From positions 161,902,331 through 161,966,330 of the forward strand of contig CM040118.1 in NCBI GenBank assembly GCA_022559845.1: 64,000 bases of DNA. The letters run 5' to 3'. This document shows positions 45,183 to 58,900 of the stretch, piece by piece. The notes under the pieces are model-generated. The model was not told the DNA's origin, did not search any database, and was given only the letters and a program-made list of their open reading frames with translations. Position 1 is the stretch's first letter. Every line of letters starts with the position of its first letter. The translations under genes were made by a program, and so were the position numbers. Origin of the DNA: Amorphophallus konjac (Eukaryota; Streptophyta; Magnoliopsida; Alismatales; Araceae).

Positions 45183-47437
45183 TGAAGTCCCGCGATCAAT
45201 GACACCCAAGAGGGGGGTGAATTGGGTGTTTTCCAATTTTACGAAAACTTTTATCCTTTTTGAAATATGTGATATAATGCTAGTTAAGAGATTCAAAACT
45301 ATATGATCACAAATCGGATTTATCAAACTTAATTAGATGATGAAGTAGATTATGCAAGATATACGTGGATAAATCTGGAATCACAATTATACTAATCACT
45401 CATGTAGAATGGAGGTAGAAGAAAAGGACCAAACCACATAATACAAAACACAATGCACAGCGGTTTTTAAGGTGGTTCGGATGCAACGACGGCAATCCTA
45501 CGTCCACCCCTCACCAAACTCGGTGAGGCTTCACTCGGGGATAAATCCCCGAATGGAGACGACGCTCCAAACACACACGCAGGACGACACCTGCCCACAT
45601 ACATGGGGACGCGCCCCAACACACACACACATGGAGATGAGGTCTCCAACATGATCCAACAAGCGGATCACCAACATAAACACCCGCTGCCACAAGTGCA
45701 GCAATCCACACACATGAGACAGAACGGATCTAAAAGACCCTCACAAACACAAACGCAGATCTAGGAAGATCCACGCATACACATGAATCAAATACGACAC
45801 ACACACACACGACCACGGATCCAACAACGATCCACACACACACAAGTTCTTGCAGTTTATGATGAACACAATTACAACATCCAAAACATAAAGACGATGA
45901 GGCTTGGTTTAGAAAACTCCTGATTTGGGTTCCTTTTGAATGTATGATGCAGATCTTGCGTTGATTCCTTCTTTGCTTGAATGGCTTTGGATGGGTTGGG
46001 AAAACCTTGTTCTTTCTCCCTTTGGCAGTCTTCCCTTGATCTCTTGCTTGCTTACTTGCTTCTTCCCTTCTTCCTCCTTGGACGGTCTCCCCTTGATCTT
46101 CCTTGAATGCTTGCTTGCTTCTTCACTCCCTTGGAGGTTGCTAGCTTCAGATTTGGCTTCAAACACCTTGGAGATGGATGAAGATCTTGCTGCATGAGGT
46201 ACTGTTCACGGAGCTACAGTACCCTCTCCTTCCTCCTTGGATAGCCTCCTCTTGATCTCACTTGAAGCCCTCTTGGATGATTAGGGTTATTGGCTCCAAT
46301 GAGATGTTTTATAACCTTTGAATGGTCCATGGACAACCCCCAGACCAGATCCACAAATCCTGATGTAATTGGGGTCATTGGGATTAAACAAATGGGTGAA
46401 AGATTCCTCTCCACGAGCTTGAAATCGAAGTCAACAAAAGGGGGCTCGGGACTGGCGGTCGACCGGAATTCATGAGGCGGTCGACTGGAACCTGCTGAAG
46501 CCGGAACTTTTAGGCTCTGGCAAAACTGGTCGACCGGCCCTATGGTGGCGGTCGACCGAAACTTGTAAAATCTTGAGTTTTTATTTCTGGAAGAACCGGT
46601 CGACCGGACGCCTAGGGGCGGTCGACCGCTACCTGTAAAAACTAGAGTTTTCAGGCTCTGGCAAATCTGGTCTACCGGCCAAGGTGTGTTGGTCGACCAG
46701 AAACACCTATACCTGCAAAAATGAAGTGTTTAGCTCAAAGAAACATGTCCATAATTCAAAGGCTTCATGTCCATATCAAATCCATGCATTTTGGGATTGG
46801 ATTCACTTGGTTTATGCATTTGAAACATCTAAACCATTAGAGCGTTTCTAAATTTTGTCCCGGAAACCCCCGCAAGGGGCGCTGCCCCCTTGACCTCCGC
46901 GACCTGACCGGGCAGGTCGATCCCCGCGACCTGACCGCGCAAGTCGATCCGCGGGCGAGGGCGCACGATGGCCAGAAGGGTTTCAAGATTAATATGCATG
47001 AATGAGGTGTATTAAGGAGATGTATATGAGATACACATGGTGAGATCGATGCTAAGATAAGGTAAGAGTCTCACCAATGGTTCTTTGACAGTACATGACA
47101 TATACCACCTGTTTTGGATTGTAGAGGAGCAGGGTGAGTATCCACACGTTTGGTTCACCAAGTGACTGCCAATAGTTTAATCCTGCAAGCAAGATAGTCA
47201 GGGTTAATACCATGCGTGTTCACATTAAAGAGGTTATGAAACCTCTTGCCTCTTGTAAAACCAACATATGCGAACCAAGGATCAAGACCACGTAACCGTT
47301 GCCATTTGACATCTCAGCCATACATAGATAACAGGAGCATGAGCAATCAGCCATGAGTTTAGTAATCATCACTTAATCACACATTATGTTTAGTTATCAT
47401 GAAAACCAAAACTTTTCATCAAAACCATAACTCAACA
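45183..47437 (-). mobile_element. Solo LTR of a second SIRE-like family (minus strand)
   Basis: Read on the minus strand it begins TGTTGAGTTATGG...TTTTGATGA at 47437 and ends CGCGGGACTTCA at 45183. The start and several blocks (the CCTCACCG...GGTGGACGTAGG block at about 45480-45545, the CCCCCCTCTTG block at 45210-45225) match the SIRE-like LTR at 27960. Flanked by perfect ATGTA duplications (45178-45182 and 47438-47442). No internal region, so it is what remains after LTR-LTR recombination. Local open frames in the CACA-rich part are not genes. Confidence 0.85.
46445..46700. repeat. GGTCGACCGG hairpin array in the solo LTR
   Basis: Four pairs of GGTCGACCGG-type palindromes with period about 75-85 bases, separated by GAG-TTTT-CTGGCAAA spacers. 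They occupy the position of the GTCGACTC cluster in the other SIRE-like LTR and share the GTCGAC centre. Confidence 0.85.
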
Positions 47438-50400
47438 ATGTATACGTAACCTACTATTCATAATAGAATTCTAGGTTCTGTTTAAAGAACTAAACTATAG
47501 GAGGACTATCATACAAATGTGCAATCCAACCTTATGCACATGGGTACATAATCTTACATAGGAGGTCTTGTAGAAAGAAACAAAACAAAGGGAGGGTTAT
47601 TCTATAAATATACAAGACAAGCTTTAACACATGGGCCATGGGGTTATACGTAAGTGCTTTGCAACTTTTCCACTTACCAAATTGAAGACCCTTCACATAG
47701 TCTTCAATTTCCAAATTGAAGACATGGCATGAGGCGCCATTTTCAATAGGACCCCATCCCATTTAAATATTAATATATATGACCATCCCGAATGCTAACA
47801 CGTGAATGGGGTCTCATGAATAATGTCACCCAAACAAATGACGCCCTCATGCAAGGCATCATTTACGTGAATAGTGTCACCTATATTAAATGAACGACCC
47901 TTTGCATGGGCGTCATTTAAACACATGATTATAGAAGATTGAGACACGAGCAACCCATTCGAGCTGGCAAAAATAATGCTCACTCAGCATGACCCACAAG
48001 GCATTAACCAATACCTTATCATTCCCTATAACTAATCGCATCCGTAGCACTGTCAGAGGTTACTGCTGTGCTACAGAAGCGTCTTCTTCCCGAGGCTACA
48101 TCCTACTGCGATCCTGCTGTAGCTCTGAGCCTCGTATCACACGCCAAAAGGTAGGTGTTCTCAAATCCTTGCCTAACTAGTAGCTAAATAGGTTAAATGA
48201 TGCATGCTTAGAGTCCATTTAGCTCGTCAACCATGCTATAAATCATGTATATACCATGTTATTTTAATAGCTCGTCAACCATGCTATAAATCATGTATAT
48301 AGCATGTTATTTTAATAGCCTGTCACATATTACTGTGATCTTTATGATTTTGAACTTAGTTTGTTAGCATGATTTTCATGAGTTTTTAAGCATATTTTAT
48401 CACAATAGTTTTACAGTATTAATAACCATATTTTTCAACCTTAATATGCATCATCTGTTATACTAATACGTGCATGTTTAAGAACCAAGAGGGTCCAACC
48501 CTGATGAAAATGGTGCCCCAGACCAGGGTGCCAATTTCAAAATGAAGACTGCGTACGCAGTCGTCATTTAAATGAAGACATACCTCATGTCGTCAATTCA
48601 ATTTCTAGAATTTTGAGTAATTGATAATTCAACACATTCAAAAATTCATAACTATCAAACTAAAGCACGAAATTTTTGCATGAATATGTTTATGGAATCT
48701 TGACATTTTTATCAACATATTCGTGCCATTACTTCCTGATTCGGAGCTTTTTCACACTGATGCATAGTGCACACTCAATTGAAAATGGCGCCCCTGACTA
48801 GGGTGCCAATTTCAAAATTGAAGACTGCCCGAGAGGGCGTCAATTAATTGAAGACATGGGTCAAGTCGTCAATTCAATTTTCTGTAATTTTCAGAAAATA
48901 GTAAATCACCGCATTCAAAAATCAATAACTAATTAACTGGACCTTGAAAATTTTGACAGAATATACTTCCGTGACCCTGAGATTTTTCTCCATCTGACCA
49001 TGTCTTCGGATTCTGATTCAGAGAAACTTTGGAGAAATGAATAGTAACTTGTGTCACAGAACTTACAGTTCTGATACGAAGCACAACTCACTTGAAAAAA
49101 ATAACTCAATTGGTGTGTCATCAATTTGAGTTGAACCTGTACTTAAATTGAAGACACCCTCGAAGTCTTCAATTAAATGAAGACTGCCCACAGAGTCTTT
49201 AATTTATTAATTGAAGACGGCCCTTAAGTCTTCAATTTCTGAATTGAAGACGGCCCTTAAGTCTTCAATTACAGAATTTAAGATGGCCCTCAAGTCTTCA
49301 ATTAATTGAAGACTGCTCACAGGGGCGTCAATTCCGTTTCTTGAGGAATTAAAGTTATAACATTAGAAAATTCATATTTGTGAAACCAAAACTCAGTAAT
49401 TATATGTGAACATGTTTCTAGACTCCCGAGTAATTATACTAAGTATTCATATCCTTATTTCGAGAAACTTTTTCGAAATGAATAGTGCTTTGTGTCACAA
49501 AACGTATATGCCAGGTGAAAATCATTGAATTGAAGACGGCCCTTAAGTCTTCAATTTCAGAATTGAAGACGGCCCTAAAGTCTTGAATTATTGAATTGAA
49601 GACGGCCCTTAAGTCTTCAATTTCAGAATTGAAGACGGCCCTCAAGTCTTCAATTAATTGAAGACTGGGTAAAGGGGCGCCAATTTCATATATATATATA
49701 TATTGAAAAATCAAAAATTTGAAAGATTGGGCAACCCCCAGGCGCCAATTATTGAATTGAAGATGGCCCTTAAGTCTTCAATTTCTGAATTGAAGACGAC
49801 CCTCAAGTCTTCAATTAATTGAAGACTGGGTAAAGGGACGCCAATTTGATATATATATATATACATATATTTAAAAATTGAAAATTTGAAGGATTAGCAA
49901 ACCCTCAAATGCCAACTCAGTAATTATAACTTCTGATCTTGATCTGTCTCGAGAATTATGCAAACACAACCATAATCTATACTCTTGCGTATGATGAGTT
50001 CTTGAAATTCCGTTCCATGAAAAATCTACTTGTGTATACCCTACATGGTCAAACCTTGAATCTCTAAAACTACCATTTGGGAGTGTAGGTGCTAAGTGCC
50101 ATGCAGGGCAAAGTGCTACGTTGTGGGAGCCACCTCTTGAGGCCGTACGGCGCAAAGTGCTACACGACGGGAGCCACCTCTTGAGCCTATAGGGGCCACC
50201 TCTAGAATCCTCCATAACCAAATGACTAGTTAATCTCGTCTGAAATACTATGTTTCTAAATTCTTGAAATTCCATATTGACTATAAATGAGAGTGGATGT
50301 CAAAGGTAATACATGAAATGTTGTGCATATAGGGTCCGATCTGGTCCTGGGAGGAGCACCCGAAGGTACTTGTTCCCATGGGAGCTTATTGACCACGGTG

Positions 50401-51282
50401 TTTAGCATTGTATCGGAATACTTGCTTGACTTGAGACACTCCACCCCTACTCTCTCTCTTCTTACTTACTTGACTTGAGTGGCCCGAAACGGGTAATACT
50501 TGACTTGTGGCCCGAGAAAGGGTAAATACTTGCTTGATAATAGCCAATTCTACTGATACGTACTTGACAATACTTTCTTGAATTGAATTTTTACTTGATA
50601 TACTTGTACATGAGTTTCTTCTCATACCTGCGTTCATACTTGTACACGAATCCCTGCTTGCCCGAAGTGACATTTAAATCTGTAAATTCTTGAAATACTG
50701 CTTGTTGAATACTTGAAATCTGGATATACTCTCTTTATATAGTTCTTGATCTCTTACTGTTTATCATGTCTAAATTACTTGTATACCTGATTTTTCTTAT
50801 ACGTACATCATGCATAGCCATACTGATAATACATGCAACTTGTAAATCACGTAAGATTGCTCGTATTTGAGATGTAATTCCTACTGAGCGATTCGCTCAT
50901 CCAGTTGCTTCCTAGCACTTTCAGGTGAATCGGATAGCGACAAGAATGGGGTTGAGACCGAGTGAAGAGTGCTAGAACGCCAACCATCTATCATTATCTA
51001 GTCGTGTCCTTGAATTTATTTGAGTCCTACCTTGTATTTTTAGTATGTCGTGTTAAGGCACTTAGCCTAGTATCGTCTTTTTTTTATTTGGAATTTGTCA
51101 TGGACTCTCTTTATTTCCTTTGGTTAATCAAATAAACATAACTTGGACTATTGTAATTTATTAGTTTTATTAGTCATTTGCACACTCCGAAATTATGTAT
51201 GTAAAATTCTTATCGCTCTAATGACCCGATCTATATAGACGCGTCACCCATCTGAGTAATCTTCCGCGCACGGGACGTGACA
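47438..51282 (+). repeat. Element D 5' LTR, second part
   Basis: Aligns with 56158-60103. Ends CACGGGACGTGACA at 51282. Contains a 48-base tandem duplication (48221-48268 and 48269-48316), GAAGAC hairpin arrays (48540-49845) and TA runs (49687-49702, 49851-49862). The open frames at 47795-47983, 49439-49714 and 49871-50275 are repeats, not genes. Confidence 0.9.
49140..49845. repeat. GAAGAC/GTCTTC hairpin arrays (5' LTR of D)
   Basis: Clusters at 49145-49330, 49528-49680 and 49753-49845. The unit is about 33 bases: AATTGAAGAC, loop GGCCCTTAA, GTCTTCAATT, plus a short spacer, so each unit is a hairpin with 10-base arms. The 33-base period keeps a minus-strand frame open with an 11-residue repeat, which I regard as coincidental. 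Confidence 0.9.
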
Positions 51283-51289
51283 GTCTTCA

Positions 51290-51301
51290 TGGTATCAGAG
51301 C
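51290..51301 (+). other. Element D primer-binding site
   Basis: TGGTATCAGAGC, seven bases after the LTR end. Leader continues to the gag ATG at 51491. Confidence 0.9.
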
Positions 51302-51490
51302 CTAGGTTTTCAAACCTAGGGAACTAGAAGAAATAAAAGGTTAGAAATTGAAATCTAAGTAAAAACTTGAGTCCAAGGATAGATATACCTTACCCGGTGA
51401 GATGGAAAGAGCCATAGGTTAAGTTCTATAATGACTTTTGACCTTACAAGTAAACCCGATCTTTATCATACTTAACTCTTTTGTAGGATC

Positions 51491-54400
51491 ATGGCTGCGA
51501 AAAGAGAACAATGGCGCGAGATGCAGCGCACCGTGCAAGGTCTCACACAGGCACTACAGCAAGTGGCCCAAGGCGGAGCAAACCGTGGAGCGAGAGATCT
51601 CCACCGAAGTTTCCATAACATGAACCCACCAAGGTTCACGGGTTCGTCCGACCCCGAGGATGCCGAGAATTGGATGAAGGAGATGGAACGAATCTTCCAT
51701 GTGATGCAATGCGCGGATGAAGAGACGATTTTACTGGCCGTATTCCAACTAGAGCGGGACGCTCGATGTTAGTAGGCATCCATAGAAGCAACACTGCCAG
51801 AATACCATGTCACATGGGATGAATTCTCGGAGCATTTCAACAACAAGTACTTCTCCGATCATATCCAGGAAAAGAAGGCCACAGAATTCGCCGTTCTAAA
51901 ACAACGGGGCTTGAAAGTGGCCGAGTATGAGGCCCAGTTCTCCAGATTATCTAGGTATGCACCCCACTTGGTGTGTACGGAAAAGAAGAAGGCGAGAAGA
52001 TTCTTTAACGGACTTCGGCCCCATTATATCAAACAACTTACCCCGATGGACATCCAAGTCTATTCAGAGATGGTTCGGCGTGCTCAACTGCTGGAAGACG
52101 CCACCGAATTATCCGAGAGAATCCGAGGAAGGGACAAGAAGGAACCCATCACAAGCCCGGGAAAATTCAAACAATCCTTCAACAAGAAGCAGTTCTTCAT
52201 GGGAGGGGAGCCCTCCAAAACAAAGAAATTCCAGAAGAATGATAGGCCATTCTCCACCTCCACACCCTCAAAGGAGATTTGCAAGTATTGTGATAAAGCT
52301 GGCCATAAGACCGAGGAATGCTGGAGGAAGTTAGGAGCTTGTCTTCGATGTGGGAGACGCGAGCATTGAATCCCAGACTGCCCATTGATGAAGGAGCAAG
52401 ACACCAAAGACGAGAAGCGTCTAGTAAAGAAACAAGGCCGTCTGCAAGCTCTCCGAGAGACGGAACCCACTGAAGGCGGAATTATGGAAGGTACTCTCAC
52501 TATTTGTTCAAAAACTGCTCAAGTTTTATTCGACACCGGAGCAACTCATTCATTTGTTTCCAAGAACTTTGCTGCTTCATTTTCTAAGAAACATGAACTA
52601 TTAGATTTGGTCATATCTACACCTCTTGGGAATGAGTCTGATATCACTTATCACTATCCAAACCGTGAAGTGATGATTAAGGGAAGCAATTTACCTGCTG
52701 ACCTGATATGCCTAGATATGAAGGGTTATGACGTCATACTAGGTGCCGACTGGCTATCCACATACCAAGCAACGGTAGATTGCCGGCATGGCAAGGTAAC
52801 TTTCGTGGATTTCCCAGAGCTAGTTTACGATAGCTCTCGGAGTAAATCACTTCTTATATCAGCAGTCCGAGCTAGTAAACTTATGAATAAGGGATGCATG
52901 GCTTTCATTGCATTCGTGACTGCCACGGAAGTCAAGAAGGTTAAACTTGAAGACATCCGTGTAATTCGGGATTTTCCCGATGTTTTTCTAGAAGATTTAA
53001 CCATTTTACCCCCGAAAAGGGAAGTGTCATTTACAATCGACCTTGTCCCCGGTGCTGGTCTTGTTTCCAGGGCACCATACAGAATGTCCCCTGCTGAGCT
53101 GAAGGAACTAAAGGAACAACTAATGGAGTTATTGAAAAAGGGTTTCATCAGGCCGAGTATTTCCCCTTGCGGAGCACCCGTGCTATTCGTTAAAAAGAAG
53201 GATGGATCGATGAGACTATGCATCGATTATCGGTAGCTAAATAAGCTTACAATCAAGAACAAATATCCGCTGTCGAGGATTGATGAGCTGTTCGATCAGT
53301 TATCAGGAGCTTCATATTTCTCCAAGATTGATATTCGTTCTGGTTACCACTAATTGAAGATCAAAGAAGAAGGCATTCATAAAACTGCATTACAAAGAAG
53401 GTATGGGCATTACAAATTTACTGTTATACCTTTCGGACTAACAAATGCCCCTGTAGCTTTTATACAGTTAATGAACAGCATATTCAGGCCCTATTTAGAC
53501 CAATTCATTGTGGTCTTTATTGATGATATTCTGATCTATTCCAAGACCGAAGATGATCATGAAAAACATCTCAAGAAGGCACTACAGATATTAAGGGAAA
53601 ACAAGCTATATGCCAAATTTAGCAAATGCGAGTTCTGGCTCGAGGAAGTATCCTTCTTAGACCATATTATTTTGATAAATGGAATTGTTGTTGACCCGTC
53701 CAAGGTCGAAGCCGTGAAGAACTGGGAACGACCCACAAATGCAACAAAAATTCAAAGCTTCTTGGGTCTAGCTGGTTACTACAGACGTTTTATCAAGGAC
53801 TTCTCCAAGATTGCCGTTCCTCTGACCAGGTTAACCCGCAAGGAAGTGTCTCATGAGTGGAATGAAGACTGTGAAAAGAGTTTCCAAGCTTTGAAGGATC
53901 TCTTGACCACTGCTCCAGTCTAATCATTACCAATTGAAGGAAAAAAATACGAGGTATATACCGATGCTTCGGGTATTGGCCTCGGATGTGAATTGATGCA
54001 GAATGGAAGAGTCATTGCATATTCTTCCCGACAATTGAAGAAACATGAAGAGAACTACCCGATTCACGACGTAGAACTGGCCGCGGTAGTATTCGCTTTG
54101 AAGATATGGAGGCACTATCTCTACGGAGAACAATTCACTGTGTACTCCGATCATAAAAGCCTCAAGTACTTATTCTCCCAAAAGGAGCTGAACATGCGGC
54201 AAAGGCGTTGGCTCGAGTATCTCAAGGATTTTGACTTCACTATACAGTATCATCCTGGTAAGGGTAATTCCGTAGCTGATGCCCTTAGTCGAAAGTTGAG
54301 AACAATATTGGCCAACTGCATGATACAAGAATGGAAGCTGCTGAAGAAATTCTCTGAGCTTGATATCATCACAGATGAGAAGAACATGTGTATTATTCTA

Positions 54401-55842
54401 TCTCATATGAGCCTACATCTAGATTTGCTACCTGAAATCAAGAAGCTACAGGAAGAAGATCCCTCACTAGTGGAGATAAAGAGCAAGCTGGACGACATAC
54501 TGGATTTCAAGCTGGCACCTGATGGCAGATTGCTATTTCATGAACGGACATGTGTGCCCAACTATCCTGAATTGAAGAAGAAGATTCTTGAAGAAGCTTA
54601 TAGATCGAGGTACACAATCCACCTGGGGCCACTAAGATGTACCAAGACTTTAAAAGAACATTCTGGTGGCCTAACATGAAAAGGGAGGTAGCAGACTTTG
54701 TGTCTCGTTGCCTCACATACCTACAAGTGAAGGCGGAACATCAAAAACCCGCTGGAAAGCTACATCCGCTGGATATTCCCAAGTGGAAGTGGGAAGACAT
54801 TGGCATGGACTTTATCATGGGTTTGCCTAAGTCTAGGGGCGGATATGATGGAATTTGGGTAATTATCGACCGGTTAACTAAATCGGCCCATTTCTTACCC
54901 ATCAAAAGTCGATGGTCAGTCGACGTACTTGCTACCCTGTATATTAAGTAGATGGTTAGATTACATGGAGTTCCCGTCTCGATCGTATCTGAACGAGACC
55001 CGCGCTTCACCTCTCATTTTTGGAAGGGTCTACAACACTCTCTGGGGATGAAACTTAATTTCAGCACTGCTTTTTATCCCCAGACAGATGGTCAGACTAA
55101 AAGGACAAATCAGGTTGTTGAAGATATGTTAAGGGCATGTATTATAGATTTCGGCGGAAGCTGGCACGACCACTTATCCTTAGCCAAATTTGCCTATAAT
55201 AACAGCTATCAAGCTAGTATTCAAATGGCACATTTCGAGGAACTTTATGGCAGGAGTTGTCATTCTCCAATATGCTGGGAAGAAGTCGGTGAAAGATAAA
55301 TTCTAGGCCCAGATATGGTTAGAGATTCGACTGAGAAGATACACCTTATCAGAGAGAGACTCAAGGTAGCTCAGTGCAGGTAAAAATCTTATGCTGACAA
55401 TAGAAGGAGATATTTGGAGTTCCAAGTTGGTGACCATGTATTTCTCAAGGTATCTCTTGGCCGAGGTATTAGAAGATTCGGTGTTAAGGGCAAGCTCACA
55501 CCGAGGTTTATCGGTCCATTCGAAGTATTGGAAAGAGTGGGCGAGGTGGCCTACCGTATTGCTTTACCTTCTCAACTCTCAGAAGTGCACAATGTATTTC
55601 ATATATCTATGCTGAAGAAATATGTGCACGACCCTTCTCACATCATCGACCATGCCGATTTGGTGATTCAAAGAGATCTTACTTATGAGTAAAGGTCGAT
55701 GCGGATCCTCGACCGCGAAGTCCGAGTTCTAAGGAGCAAGACGATCCCTATGGTGAAAATCTAATAGAATCGATGCACGGAACAAGAAGCAACTTGGGAG
55801 ACTGAAGAATCTATGAAAAGAAGATACCCAGAATTATTCTAA
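51491..55842 (+). pseudogene. Element D gag-pol polyprotein, Tekay-like
   Basis: ATG at 51491 (MAAKREQWREMQ). Gag: NPPRFTGSSDPEDAENWMKEMERIF and knuckles CKYCDKAGHKTEECW and CLRCGRREH. Protease: VLFDTGATHSFVS (about 52528). [32 protein letters not shown] (about 53520). RNase [16 protein letters not shown] and [13 protein letters not shown]. Integrase: [28 protein letters not shown] and TDGQTKRTN, in which the catalytic glutamate is replaced by lysine. Linker GPFEVLERVGEVAYR and chromodomain-like tail with ATWETEESMKRRYPELF. Stops near 51771, 52368, 53234, 53351, 53921, 54949, 55297, 55381, 55690 and 55762 and a frameshift near 54635 disable it. Confidence 0.92.
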
Positions 55843-55907
55843 ACTGTAAGTATTTTATACTTTCCACAATATCCTTATACAGTTGAATTTGGGGACCAAA
55901 TTCTTTA

Positions 55908-55920
55908 AAGTAGGGGAGGG
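55908..55920 (+). other. Element D polypurine tract
   Basis: AAGTAGGGGAGGG immediately before the 3' LTR start TGTAGCACC; same form as in element C. Confidence 0.87.
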
Positions 55921-58900
55921 TGTAGCACCTCTGATAAATACATTTGCGTAAATTCAAAACTTCTTCTTAAAAGAAAGCATACATGAAGACTTTAGCATAT
56001 ATGAAGGCCTTACATAAAGAAACCAACCTCACAAGGACTATAATGAAAATATACAAGCCAACCCTACTTTATAACATAAAGAATCATGAGGGCTTTGTGT
56101 AAAGAGCCAAAACCTTAGGGGGGCTAGCATATAAAATTACAAATCCTCACCTTATGTATACGTAACCTACTATTCTTAATAGAATTCTAGGTTCTGTTTA
56201 AAGAACTAAACTATAGGGGGACTAGCATACAAATGTGCAATCCAACCTTATGTACATGGGTAAATAATCTTACATAGGAGGTCTTGTAGAAAGAAACAAA
56301 ACAAAGGGAGGGTTATTCTATAAATATACAAGACAAGCTTTAACACATGGGCCATGGGGTTATACGTAAGTGGTTTCCAACTTTTCCACTTACCAAATTG
56401 AAGACCCTTCACATAGTCTTCAATTTCCAAATTGAAGACATGGCATGAGGCGCCATTTTCAATAGGACCCTATCCCATTTAAATATTAATATATATGACC
56501 ATCCCGAATGCTAACACGTGAATGGGGTCTCATGAATAATGTCACCCAAACAAATAACGCCCTCATGCAAGGCATCATTTACGTGAATAGTGTCACCTAT
56601 ATTAAATGAACGACACTTTACAAGGGCGTCATTTAAACACATGATTCTAGAAGATTGAGACACGAGCAACCCATTCGAGCTGGCAAAACCAATGCCCACT
56701 CACCATGACCCACAAGGCATTAACCAATGCCTTATCATTCCCTATAACTAATCGCATCCGTAGCACTGTCAGAGGTTACTGCTGTGCTGCAGAAGCATCT
56801 TCTTCCCGAGGCTACATCCTGCTGCGATCCTGCTGCAGCTTTGAATCTCGTATCACACGTCAAAAGGTAGGTGTTCTCAAATCCTTACCTAACTAGTAGC
56901 TAAATAGGTTAAATGATGCATGCTTAGAGTCCATTTAGCTCGTCAACCATGCTATAAATCATGTATATACCATGTTATTTTAATAGCTCGTCAACCATGC
57001 TATAAATCATGTATATACCATGTTATTTTAATAGCCTATCACATATTACCATGATCTTTATGATTTTGACCTTAATTTGTTAGCATGATTTTCATGAGTT
57101 TTTAAGCATATTTTATCACAATAGTTTTACAGTATTAATAACCATATTTTTCAACCTTAATATGTAGCATCTATTATACTAATACACGCATGTTTAAGAA
57201 CCAAGAGGGTCCAGCCCTGATGAAAATGGCACCCCCGACCATAGCGCCAATTTCAAAATTGAAGACTGCGTACGTAGTCGTCATTTAAATGAAGACATGC
57301 CTCATGTCGTTAATTCAATTTCTAAAATTTTAAGTAATTGATAATTCAACACATTCAAAAATCCATAACTATCAAACTAAAGCACTAAATGTTTGCATGA
57401 ACATGTTTCTGGAATTCTGACATTTTTATCAACATATTCGTGCCATTACTTCCTGATTCAGAGCTTTTTCACACTGATGTATAGTGCACACTCAACTGAA
57501 AATGGGCGCCAATTTCAAAATTGAAGACTGCCCGAGAGGGCGTCAATTAATTGAAGACATGGGTCAAGTCGTCAATTCAATTTTCTGTAATTTTTAGAAA
57601 ATAGTAAATCACTGCATTCAAAAATCAATAACTAATTAACTGGACCTTGGAATTTTGACAGAATATACTTCTGTGACCCTGAGATTTTTCTCCATCTGAC
57701 CATGTCTTCGGATTCTGATTCGGAGAAACTTTAGAGAAATGAATAGTAACTTGTGTCACAGAACTTACAGTTCTGATACGAAGCACAACTCACTTGAAAA
57801 AAACAACTCAATTGGTGTGTCGTCAATTTGAGTTGAACCTGTACTTAAATTGAAGACACCCTCGAAGTCTTCAATTAAATGAAGACTACCCACAGAGTCT
57901 TCAATTTGTTAAATGAAGACTGCTCACAGAGTCTTCAATTTATTAATTGAAGACGGCCCTTAAGTCTTCAATTTCTGAATTGAAGATGGCCCTTATGTCT
58001 TCAATTACAGAATTGAAGATGGCCCTCAAGTCTTCAATTAATTGAAGACTGCTCACATGGGCGTCAATTCCGTTTCTTGAGGAATTAAAGTTATAACATT
58101 AGAAAATTCATATCTTTAAACCAAAACTCAGTAATTATATCTGAACATGTTTCTGGACTCCCGAGTAATTATACTAAGTATTGATATCCTTATTTCGAGA
58201 AACTTTTTTGAAATGAATAGTGCTTTGAGTCACAAAACGTATATGCCAGGTGAAAATCACTGAATTGAAGACGGCCCTTAAGTATTCAATTTCAGAATTG
58301 AAGACGGCCCTCAAGTCTTGAATTACTGAATTGAAGACGGCCCTTAAGTCTTCAATTTCAGAATTGAAGACGGCCCTCAAGTCTTCAATTAATTGAAGAC
58401 TGGGTAAAGGGGTGCCAATTTCATATATGTATGTATATATATATATATATATATATATTCGATAAATCAAAATTTGGAAAGATTGGGCAACCCCTAGGCG
58501 CCAATTACTGAATTGAAGACGCCCCTTAAGTCTTCAATTTCAGAATTGAAGACGGCCCTCAAGTCTTCAATTACTGAATTGAAGACGGCCCTTAAGTCTT
58601 CAATTTCTGAATTGAAGACGGCCCTCAAGTCTTCAATTAATTGAAGACTGGGTAAAGGGGCGCCAATTTGATATATATATATATATATATTTAAAAATTG
58701 AAAATTTGAAGGATTAGTAAACCCTCAGATGCCAACTCAGTAATTATAACTTCTGATCTTGAACTATCTCGAGAATTGTGCAAACACAACCATAATCCAT
58801 ACTCCTGCGTATGATGAGTTCTTGAAATTCTGTTCCATGAAAAATATACTTGTGTATACCCTACATGGTGAAACCTTGAATCTCTTAAACTACCATTTGG

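Noticed and set aside
45467..45713. Overlapping small frames on both strands in the solo LTR
   Set aside because: CACACA-rich LTR sequence homologous to noncoding LTR sequence at 29400-29600.
49439..49714. Open frame with an 11-residue repeat (EIEDLRAVFNS)
   Set aside because: It is the 33-base hairpin array of the D LTR read on the minus strand; period divisible by three keeps it open.
57845..58665. CRISPR-like regular repeats
   Set aside because: Palindromic units with near-identical short spacers inside a plant LTR, no unique spacers and no cas genes.
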